A stretch of DNA of 64,000 nt, from positions 21,919,996 to 21,983,995 of the forward strand of contig NC_087066.1 in assembly GCF_963678635.1 (NCBI RefSeq). The letters are read 5' to 3'. Origin of the DNA: Symsagittifera roscoffensis. Its lineage: Eukaryota; Xenacoelomorpha; Acoela; Convolutidae. The position numbers were made by a program, and so were the translations under genes. Under the pieces are notes generated by a model that saw only the letters and a program-made list of their open reading frames with translations, ran no database searches and was not told where the DNA came from. Position 1 is the first letter of the stretch. The number at the start of each line of letters is the position of its first letter. Positions 44,323-53,116 of this stretch are shown one piece after another.

Positions 44323-46341
44323 TCAAATACTGTTTTGCAAGTATGAAGCTACTTTTTTGAACTGCGTCTGAAAAATCCTCTCCAATTTTTCAGCATTGTT
44401 GTTGTTAGCTTTCACTTTGTTGCTTTTGTTAAAGCGATCAATGACTGCCAGGATTTCTGCGGCATCAGCTAGACTTAGTGCATTTGCCAACACAGGGGTC
44501 AAGGGATCGACTCTTGGCTCGACCTTTGGAACTGCGAAATTTACTTTGCGTTTTTGTTCCCCATTTCCGGTTTTAGCTGGTTGATAGTCTATCACGTTTT
44601 TAGCTTGAGTCAGTAATTCTTCGCCAAAATTTTGAATCTGGTTCAAAATTTCTTCGTGTTTTTCATAGCGATTGTCACTTTCAGAACTCATAATTCTGGA
44701 TGTTCTTCGATTTTGTAGCTTTTGCTCATTATGACGAGCGATTTTATAGGTTTGAACAACTTTCATTTTCCGCTTATGTTGCATCACTGGTCGTTTCAAC
44801 TCACGACTCTCGGAAGCATTTTCACGCTGCGAGCGAGGAGTCGGCTCAGTTGAATGCTTTGTCGTGTCGGCCAATGAGCACGGTCCAGTCATTTCGTCCC
44901 GTTGGGTGTCTCCATACTGGCATATGTTTGAAGATGTCGGCAGAGTTTCGGGACCCGTAGTGTTATTTGTCAAAGCGCCCTAAATCAAATCTGTGAAAAA
45001 AATTTCATCTCCAAAGGCGAGATAGTTTCCCAATCAGAAATGATTTCTTTTTGTTCTTTTAAGCAAGGATACTTTTGGTATATGTTTAACTGTTCCATTC
45101 TTTCTTTATAGGGGGATATCCGTTACAAGGTACCATAGGGGGAAAATAGTTAACAAGGTCCAAAAATTCTTATTAAAATTGTTAAAAATGAAAGCGAAAC
45201 TTAACCGCGTCATTATCTTGAGCTGAGTCGGTCAACTGGAGTCTAGGAACCAGAACTGAATTTCTAGTCGCTTCATTGAACTGAGACATCAACATCGACT
45301 CTGTGTCTTCTGTCGCGCTGCTATAGGTCGTTGACCTTTTCCTGTTGCGATGTTTAAACCTTGGATTTGAAGGTCGCAAAGGTTCACGAAATTGCAACTC
45401 TTTCAAACTGTTGCCGTCAAAATTACCGTAACCATTGAGATCTCCGAAAATAGCCGAATCAGTTTTGGTTCCAGGTAATGTAGTTAGCGAGTTTTTTCGT
45501 AGTCGCGTTTTGGGTTCGGGTTTGACTGGCCTCATTGTCGTGAATTTGGCTGTTCGGCTCTTGAGCTTGACAGGCGATGATTTGGATGAAGTCCATTCTT
45601 TTGAGTCAAACATGATTTGGGTTGTCTCGTTGTCTGGGTATGGTGTGCTCTCCTGGTATAAAATATAATAATGAAGTAGTAAAAGCAACAGTTAAAGAGT
45701 CTTGTTCCTTATATTTTGATTTTTTCTCACTTTTATTGAAACAGTTGCACGCGTTTCCTTTTTCCGACTGAAGCATGAAAAGTTTTAGAAACAATGAATG
45801 ACAAACTAACTCTTGATTGATTTCACCTAAAAATATGCATCGAAGACTGTGCGACAACGCAAAGTGTCTGCACTTAGCCTAAAAAGGGATCACCTGGTGA
45901 AAATATTTCTGTAGATTTTTGAATATATTCGAAGGCATGTAAGGGTTACGCGCGGTATCTCAATCACCCTCCCCCCAAGAAAATCACTAGAACTGTCTAG
46001 AATTATCTCGAGTTGTCTTGAACCACTAGTACCACTAGAACTGTATGTTTTAAAGTAATTTGTAATTTTACCGGTTTTGAGTGATACAGCTGTGGATAGT
46101 TGACTGAGTTCACGCCTCCAGAAGAGACATTTGTCAAATCGGACGACCCTCCGACAACTGCCTTGGCCGAGGCTGAGGCGGAAGCAGCCGAGTACTCGCA
46201 GCAGTAGTCGTGTTCGTCGTCTTCGTTGAAAGTGGACCTTGAGGCAGTGGCGGCGAGGAATCGAACGGACGATATCGACCCGTTGCATTTCTTACACTTG
46301 ATCTGATAGACATAATGAGCAAAGTGACCGAATTGTTTCAT
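44323..46341 (-). CDS. Unrecognised protein, three-exon model of 457 residues
   Basis: My model is exon 1 46341-46072 (ATG, donor CCG|GTAAAA), exon 2 45652-45206 (acceptor TTATACCAG, weak donor GCG|GTTAAG) and exon 3 44979-44323 (acceptor GATTTAG, stop TAG). All three lengths are multiples of three and all joins are phase 0. The N-terminus MKQFGHFAHYVYQIKCKKCN holds a CxxC pair, followed by an Ala/Ser-rich stretch. Exon 2 is basic and Ser/Thr-rich (KHRNRKRSTTYSS). Exon 3 has a basic region and a predicted helix near the end (LSLADAAEILAVIDRFNKSN). If the weak donor is not used, exon 2 ends at a stop at 45182 and exon 3 belongs to another gene or transcript. The protein looks nuclear or cytosolic, but no function is suggested. 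Confidence 0.5.
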
Positions 46342-47117
46342 TTTTGAAAAAACAGTTTTAGTAATATTGAAAGTTAAAATCAGGAATAGCGAGCTAATGA
46401 GCAAGTAGCTGCGAAACTTGCGACCAATAGCTCTAGCTATAGAAAGATTTGAAACGCGCTCAAAAATGAGTCAAAAATTGCAAACTTGATAATTATTAAT
46501 TTTTTTATTTAAAAAACTTCAAAATGCAGAACTTTGAAGACCAAAGTGAGTCTACTGACTTAAAACTTTCTTGAACGATAAGCTCAAGCATCTGAAATTT
46601 CAATCTGGTTTTTCTCAATACCGAAAAAAAATTCAATTTATTTAGAATTAAAATGGAGTCGGCTTTTATTTGATGGGTCCATTCCAGTTAACCCTTAATT
46701 TTTTGCGAAAATACTTTTTAATAACTGCTTTTTGAATGAATTTTGCCTTAATAAGATTTTGCCTTAATAACAAGACAGTCCCAAATTCACAGCTCTTCTA
46801 CACGCTGAAGCTCAAAAAGTTTTTTTTTCTAATATCAACTAAAACAAAACCAAAAAATGAAAAAAAAGTAAGACGCCCAAAATTTTGAAATAAAATAAAA
46901 CCTTTAAACAGTTGGTAGTGTTATTTATCTTGAACGTTTTTTTTCTTTTTTGTTTTTTTTTTTCAAAAATCATCACCTCAAATGCTGTGTAAAGTACAAA
47001 GTGAGATATTTTGCAGTTTGTTCCCATTTTCCCCCAACATTTCAATTTTTTCCGTAAATGTTATACGTATTGTTATGGCTAAATGCGCGTTGTTACAAAA
47101 ACAGGTATGAGGAAAAG
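46342..47117. other. Upstream flank; includes a scrap of the Helentron-like repeat
   Basis: No gene. Around 46965-47015 the words TCATCACCTCAAATGC and GTAAAGTACAAAGTGAGA match the Helentron-like family interior. Confidence 0.4.
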
Positions 47118-47338
47118 GGCTTTTTTCCAGTCCGCCTCCTTTGATTTTTTCTGAGATTCAAAGTACAACAGTCACTTAAAAAGGAATTTTCATATTGAAA
47201 ACTGCATCGTAACGTGTCAGCTTGAACTGGTGAACAAACTTTTACGATAATTCTTTGTGTAAAATGCCATGTGAACAATTTTTGAACAGCTCTTTTATGT
47301 AATTTAACGAGGGGGGGTTGGGAAACTGGAAAAGAGCC
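47118..47338. mobile_element. GGCTCTTTTCC-type MITE
   Basis: Left end GGCTTTTTTCCAGTCC and right end GGGAAACTGGAAAAGAGCC are inverted repeats about 220 bases apart. No clear target duplication. Same family as 47473, 48115 and 50652. Confidence 0.7.
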
Positions 47339-47472
47339 GGAAAAACTTTGTATACAATTGTTACTTTTTCACCAAGCCATTATGACAATGTTGAAACGTT
47401 TTTATTTCAAAATTGAACTTCGAAACACATATTCATAGAATCAATTGTTACCCTTTTAAACCAAGGTTTATG

Positions 47473-48006
47473 GGCTTTTTTCCAGTTTCCCTCACCCCGA
47501 GTAAAATTACAAAATAAAGATGTTCAAAAATTGTTAACACGGCATTTTGCATGTAAAATTTTGTAAAATTTCGTCCACGTGTTCATGTTTACACGTTGTA
47601 TTGCACTTTCCAACATGAAATGTCATTTCAAATAGATTTTTTTTATACTGAATTTCAGAAAAATTCAAAGGAAGTGGTGTTGNNNNNNNNNNNNNNNNNN
47701 NNNNNNNNNNNNNNNNNNNNNNNNNNNNNNNNNNNNNNNNNNNNNNNNNNNNNNNNNNNNNNNNNNNNNNNNNNNNNNNNNNNNNNNNNNNNNNNNNNNN
47801 NNNNNNNNNNNNNNNNNNNNNNNNNNNNNNNNNNNNNNNNNNNNNNNNNNNNNNNNNNNNNNNNNNNNNNNNNNNNNNNNNNTCGCCTGTTCTTGTTCAC
47901 ACGTTTTATTGCTCTTTCCAACATGAAAAGTCATTTTAATTAGACTTTCATTTAAATTGAACTTCAGAAAAATTCAAAGGGGGTGGGAGAAAACTAGAAA
48001 AGAGCC
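47473..48006. mobile_element. GGCTCTTTTCC-type MITE interrupted by an assembly gap
   Basis: Left end GGCTTTTTTCCAGTTTCCCT and right end AAAACTAGAAAAGAGCC. The flanks GGTTTATG (47465-47472) and GGCTTATG (48007-48014) agree at 7 of 8 positions. The internal words TTGTTCACACGTTTTATTGC and TTCATGTTTACACGTTGTATT lie on either side of the gap, so two copies may be merged. Confidence 0.65.
47683..47882. other. Assembly gap (200 N)
   Basis: Exactly 200 N inside a MITE-rich stretch with similar sequence on both sides, so the repeat itself probably caused the gap. Confidence 0.99.
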
Positions 48007-48114
48007 GGCTTATGTTCAAAGAACGGCAAGTTGTGGGAAAACAGTAGAAGAACCAAAAAAATAAAATCTGCAGATGTGGTGAGACGCAAAAAACCGAAGC
48101 AAATTTTGTTAGGT

Positions 48115-48318
48115 GGCTCTTTTTTCTTTCCTCACCCAATTCAAATGAGCATCATTTTCACAGTGTAACGACGGGTTTTACAAGGTTGCGTATGAAGACC
48201 AAAAATGTTTGTTACAGCCAAATTAGTCACATAACAATTATTGTAATAATCGCGAAATGTCAACAAAAAAAAACTCTTCCAAAACTCGCATTTGAGGGCG
48301 GGGTGAGGGAAAAGAGCC
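48115..48318. mobile_element. GGCTCTTTTCC-type MITE with 8-bp target duplication
   Basis: Left GGCTCTTTTTTCTTTCCTCA and right GGGGTGAGGGAAAAGAGCC are terminal inverted repeats. The flanks TGTTAGGT (48107-48114) and TGTTAGGG (48319-48326) match at 7 of 8. It is 204 bp and non-coding. Ends starting with GG and 8-bp duplications fit Merlin-type, or alternatively hAT-type, non-autonomous elements. Confidence 0.85.
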
Positions 48319-48464
48319 TGTTAGGGCGCACAATAAAAAAAAAGCAAAAGATTTGCTCTTTTACGCGCCCTTCCAACACACATTTAATTTCAATTCTGAA
48401 AATGTAGCATAATTTTGTCACACTGTGGTGAATTTTTGCATAGTGAACATATCAATTTTGTTTT

Positions 48465-49859
48465 TCAAGCTTTATAATCAAAAAAACACCTACGCCGTAA
48501 AACAACTATGATAATAGAACACTTGATGTGAAGGGGGGTGGCAATAAAGGGTAAATGAGAAGAGAATAGAAACAATGAAACAATTCTTTCCTTGGCAATT
48601 TTCTTCGTCTTTCCGGTTATTTTTTTGTCCAAAGTTTTACCCTCTGCAATTCCCTTTTGCGCCAGCTTTTTCATAATCTGGTGGAACGGCTGGTACTTAT
48701 CAGAGTCCAAAATACTTTCCGAAATATTCCGGATTAGTTTTGGACATTTTCTGATGTCTAGGATGACAAACTTGCCCTTGAACATGTTGTCGTCATTAAT
48801 GCGCTCATTTTTCACGGTCAAAGCATCACCGTGATTCAAATTATCGGCAATTTCTTCACGTTCGGCGTAAATTTCAAGTCCATTTTTAGAGGTTCGTACA
48901 AACTTCGAGATTCTTCGTTTCAACTTAGCCTTAAAACAAGGATTCAATTCTCTGAAAGGTTTTAAAACAGCCGCTCGTTCGTATAAACTCTCAATTGTCT
49001 CAAGACATAGTTTGAACTTCGAAAGTTTTTCTAGGTCGTATTTTTTCACAACAGTGTCAAAGACGCATCTCATTTTCAAAGACTGTGTCGCAAACATGCG
49101 TGATCCGAAAGCAACAGTCATGCACAAAGCAGTTTCGCACAATTCGATTTTTTCACTTACTTTATTCACAGCAGGGCAAGAAAATCTTTTGAGCATATTC
49201 AAACTGTAAAGAAAGTTTTCAGCACTTACACTTTGGACATCTTTTCTAGGAGTGCTTGTGAAAGTTTTGCATAAAGTATCTTCAAAAAGAGGAGTCACAT
49301 TTGTGGGTTTTTTGACTATTATTATACATTCCTCGTCACTTTGGATACTGCTCAACTCCGACAGCTGACTGTCAAAAACTTCAAAACTCTCGCAACTATC
49401 TTCGTTATTGTAAACGCAGAAGCCGCCCAGCAATGTTTCCAGCTGGTCACATGTCATAAAACTGTTTTCCTGGACTTTTAAGTCCTCCGCTTTCGTGTCT
49501 CGAATCGAAAGCGCGAACTGATTCAGCTCTTCTGAAAGCTGAGTCGAAAGTGAACTTTCTTCGGCAAAGTAGATTTTCGGTACTATGACACTTTCTTTGA
49601 TAGTTTTCTTTGATGTTTTAGGACTTTTGCTGTAGCCAAAGTCGTGAGCCGATAGATCTTCGTCGTGAAAACTTTCTTTTGACTTGTCCATTTGAGAAGG
49701 AAATCGGAAGCTTCGCATGGCTTCGCAAGAACTAGCACGCATCACGACATAATTTTGAGTCGCAGCATAAATAACGGTGAACATATCTTCGCGTTTCCGC
49801 GACTTAGAGTTCATTTTGAAAAACTGGGTATGCAAAAAATCAACTGCAACTTTAATCAA
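48465..49859 (-). CDS. Unrecognised protein of about 450-464 residues
   Basis: A single open frame. The start may be the first ATG (49859) or MNSKSRKRED at 49814. Codon usage and composition differ from the surrounding AT-rich DNA, and hydrophilic charged segments alternate with short helices, which supports a real gene. The N-terminal half is Ser/Asp/Glu-rich (SAHDFGYSKSPKTSKKTIKE, SSIQSDEECIIIVKKP). The C-terminal half is more globular (KLCLETIESLYERAAVLKPF, KGKFVILDIRKCPKLIRNIS) and ends in a lysine-rich part (KKITGKTKKIAKER). The last 40 residues are hydrophobic and out of character, so an intron may start near 48590 with the true 3' end elsewhere. I see no known domain and infer no function. 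Confidence 0.55.
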   Translation of the reverse strand: MIKVAVDFLHTQFFKMNSKSRKREDMFTVIYAATQNYVVMRASSCEAMRSFRFPSQMDKSKESFHDEDLSAHDFGYSKSPKTSKKTIKESVIVPKIYFAEESSLSTQLSEELNQFALSIRDTKAEDLKVQENSFMTCDQLETLLGGFCVYNNEDSCESFEVFDSQLSELSSIQSDEECIIIVKKPTNVTPLFEDTLCKTFTSTPRKDVQSVSAENFLYSLNMLKRFSCPAVNKVSEKIELCETALCMTVAFGSRMFATQSLKMRCVFDTVVKKYDLEKLSKFKLCLETIESLYERAAVLKPFRELNPCFKAKLKRRISKFVRTSKNGLEIYAEREEIADNLNHGDALTVKNERINDDNMFKGKFVILDIRKCPKLIRNISESILDSDKYQPFHQIMKKLAQKGIAEGKTLDKKITGKTKKIAKERIVSLFLFSSHLPFIATPLHIKCSIIIVVLRRRCFFDYKA

Positions 49860-49945
49860 GTTATTTACTTGTCATAAATAGAAAGGTTGTTTCGGGAAAA
49901 TGTGAGAACTAAAAAAACACGTGCGCGTGTAAGAACCCGATTCAG

Positions 49946-50171
49946 TTCTTTTCCACTCGCCCCCATATTTGAATTTCAGTTTTGCAAAACTAATGTTAAG
50001 TATTGATAATGTAATGAAATTTTGCATGGTGAAAAAACTAACTATTGTGAACACATGTGTTCTTTATACCTTTCTTCCTAATATCACGCATTCGGCCATA
50101 CCATAATAACATGTACGACAATTGAAAAATGGAAAATTTGAAATGTGGGGGGGGGGGGAGTGGAAAAAAAC
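49946..50171. mobile_element. Related GTTCTTTTCC-type MITE
   Basis: Left TTCTTTTCCACTCGCCCCCA and right GGGGGAGTGGAAAAAAACC are inverted. The flanks CGATTCAG and TGATTCTG are similar. It is a diverged relative of the GGCTCTTTTCC family. Confidence 0.5.
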
Positions 50172-50643
50172 CCTGATTCTGTTCTAAAAGAAAAAAAAAC
50201 TCGCAGATTTTGGCGGATGGAAAATTCGAAATTACATCAGATTTATGCAATAAAAAATGTCGCGAGCTTGCTAACAGAGAGTAACAATCTATATTAAATT
50301 AAAAACTGGTTATCGCTGCCCTAAAACATCGCTTTTCATCTTTTTCGGCCATTAGAACCTCTAATCTTAATTTTCGCCTGGCTGGAAGGATAATCGGATA
50401 ATCATGTACTTGGTTTGTTGGCCTACCCAAATGTCATTTAAGAAATTTTTACTTAAACTGATCAGTTTGTACAAATGGAAACAGTATGAGCGTGATCAAA
50501 TACCCTTGAAAGATATGCCAAAAAAAGTTACAAAACTGGAAAGCAAGGAACTATAAAAAAGGAGAATGCAACGGGTACGATTTTTCCATTATTGTTCCGT
50601 TGCAAATTATAGCTCTATATAGCAGTGAAACTACAACGGATAA
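50172..50643. other. No recognised gene
   Basis: Spacer between two MITEs. Nothing further is seen. Confidence 0.35.
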
Positions 50644-50651
50644 CAAATTGG

Positions 50652-50910
50652 GGCTCTTTTTTCTTTTCCCCCCACCTCACACAACCATCAATTTTATGTT
50701 GTAACGAGTGGTCTTATAAGGTTAATTATAAAGACCAAATATGTTTGGCACAGTCTAATTAGTCCGCATGTCAATTTTCATAATGTGAACAGTAAGTTTA
50801 CTAGTAAAAAACTGCAAGTTGTACTGGTAAACTCATTTTATTTTTCTGTTTTCTCATTGAAATTTTTGTACAAATCTGCAATTCTACAAGGGGGGAAACG
50901 AAAAAGAGCA
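50652..50910. mobile_element. GGCTCTTTTCC-type MITE with exact 8-bp target duplication
   Basis: Left GGCTCTTTTTTCTTTTCCCC and right GGGGGGAAACGAAAAAGAGC. The direct repeat CAAATTGG lies at 50644-50651 and 50911-50918. The internal AAAGACCAAATATGTTTG matches the copy at 48115 (GAAGACCAAAAATGTTTG). Confidence 0.9.
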
Positions 50911-50918
50911 CAAATTGG

Positions 50919-51348
50919 GTAGTAGGAAACAGAGTTCCCACATTTTACTGCTCATTTTATTTTCCCGTTTTCTCATTGAAATTTTTCTACAAATCTGCAA
51001 TTCTACAAATCTGTTGACTTGGCATCTTGCTGCATTTTTGTTCATTATCTCAAATAAAGACGAGTATGAATGGCGTGCTTTCTTCAAAAAAAGTCTTCTG
51101 CAATCATTCGCTTTAACTTTATGAGGGTCTGAAGGTTGCGTATTTGGCCGTTTCGGGATAACAAAAGCGCAATTTTTTTCATTCTATTACAAAATAATTT
51201 ACAATCAGAAGCTACCACTAAAATCTAGCTAAACTATCAGGATGAGAAGGTTATAATAAATAAGGCAAAGTCAGACAGATTTTTCTATAAACAAAATGTG
51301 AGAGAAAAATAGGGGGTTAACGATCTAATGAGAACATAAAACTGAACG
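50919..51348. other. No recognised gene
   Basis: It begins with a local duplication of the MITE tail (ATTGAAATTTTTCTACAAATC at about 50975 repeats 50860) and is otherwise unremarkable. Confidence 0.35.
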
Positions 51349-51543
51349 AAACTGTTCAAATGAGGGCGGAGCTCCGAATGTTCCGGCTGTCTTTCAAGGT
51401 CTCTGGAGCTGTAACAACATGAAAAAATTAATGTAATAAAAAAACAATTTTTTTTTAAGTTTGACACTTTTTGTGAAAAATATCCCCCAAAACTCCATAT
51501 AAAGACGATGTGATAGATTTCCCTCTTAGTAACACATCAATTC
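51349..51543 (+). mobile_element. Helentron-like repeat, copy d (left part only)
   Basis: AAACTGTTCAAATGAGGGCGGAGCTCCGAATGTTCCGGC is a mutated version of the left terminus with its hairpin. It continues to CCATATAAAGACGATGTG and then loses similarity. Confidence 0.6.
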
Positions 51544-52604
51544 GAAACAAACACCAAAAAATTCGACAACTTTTCCCTCTCACCGAAAAATGGTTCTAAA
51601 TTTCTTACTCGGAGTTTGATTTATGGCTCAATATCCGAATGAATCGGGACATACATAAGTACCGCCCTTTAACAATACTAGTATGTTTTCAGCTAGAATT
51701 TTTTTTCAAATTGTGTCATTTTTGGCTTGTTGTTTGATAAGAAGACCTCAACAGAAATCTGGATATATCAAATACTCGGTATTAAAAATACTTTATTAAC
51801 TTTTTGCAAAAATTGTTTTTGATTTTTTTTTCAATTTTTATTCCCAAGAAAGCGCTGAAAGTTTTTGAAACTTATTGAGATGTTTCTACACAAAATTTTT
51901 ACTGCTTAAATGGATTTATAAGACTAGTATTAAGTTCCTATTTTGATTCTCCTCACTCGATTTATTCACTGGAAATTAGGCTGAAAATCAAAAACTTCAA
52001 GCCAGTTTTTCTCGACACTAAGATAATTTTGTGTCACATTTCAAATGATGGAAAAGGCCTCAAAAATGTATACTAGTTACTCCAACCCGATGAATTTTTC
52101 TGGTACCTAATTTTGAGTGAAAAAATTTTTTCCACAATTTCAGTTGTCAGAACTATAACAGTCAAAAAATATCTTTGTGAAAAAGTTGACTTTTGTCTAA
52201 ATTCAAAACTTCTAAAAGCACAGAGAGTTTAATCCATTTAACTGAAATTTTTGGGAAAGTCAGAGTTGTTTTGTCGTTTAATAAGATGCTTAGGCCTTTT
52301 TTAGTACACAAGACAAATTTGCTTGTTTTAGTATACAAAAATGACAAAGTTTGCTAGCATTCAGGTAAAACCTTGAGTATTTTGACAAGTCCGAATTTCT
52401 GTGATGAATGCCTGGGGTTTTTTAGTAGACTTATAAATCAAACTTCCAACAATTGAACAAAAAATTGTTTTCAATTTCTCAAAACGCCATGACTATTACA
52501 AAATCATTTATTCCCGTCCAGTAAAGCAATATTCAGACCAGTAGTCTTACCTAATTTTTCTTAAAAAATTTGACTGCGACGTAGACAATTTTTCACAAAG
52601 TAAG
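51544..52604. other. No recognised gene
   Basis: AT-rich sequence with frequent TTTTT runs. No motif-bearing frame. Confidence 0.35.
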
Positions 52605-52742
52605 GTCCTTATACTATTTTAGGAGAGCTCGGAAAATCAAATTGTTCGACCTAAAATTTTTTTTTAAAATCAAAAATTTTCAAATTTTTTCCAAAAACTT
52701 CGCCCCCCCCCCCCTTAGGAAAATTTCTGCGCACGTCACTGA
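52605..52742 (+). mobile_element. CAGGGGCGGAT-type MITE, right end fragment
   Basis: GAGCTCGGAAAATCAAATTG and the C-run followed by TTAGGAAAATTTCTGCGC match the right end of the copies at 26544 and 27377. The left part is missing. Confidence 0.5.
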
Positions 52743-53116
52743 AGATTTTATACGTTTCATGATTTCATGAGAGATTTCGTAAAATAAAAACGCGTAAAAC
52801 TACAGCAAAAAAACCGAAGATTTGTTCTGAGTGACTGTTCTGAAGATTTCGTAAGTTCACATATGTCATTAAAGTTGGCTTAGGATGCTGGAATAAAAAG
52901 CAAATTCAATTCCATAAAAAAGAAACGGCTCATAATTTGAATTATAGTATCATATGCGGTTAGTACCTTCATAACTAGTAATCAATAAACTATAATTTTA
53001 TATAACACTCAAATTAAATATTCATCCTTAGACAGTCACTTATATCTGAGTAAATATAACTAGTGATGATTGTTTGAAGTATACGAGTCTGATGTGGCCT
53101 ATATGGTTGGGTGAGT

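Noticed and set aside
45722-45852. Possible extra exon between exons 1 and 2 of the 44-46 kb gene (good acceptor ATTTTTAG and donor AAAA|GTGAGA)
   Set aside because: In the phase required by the neighbouring exons it meets a stop; direct joining of the flanking exons keeps the frame.
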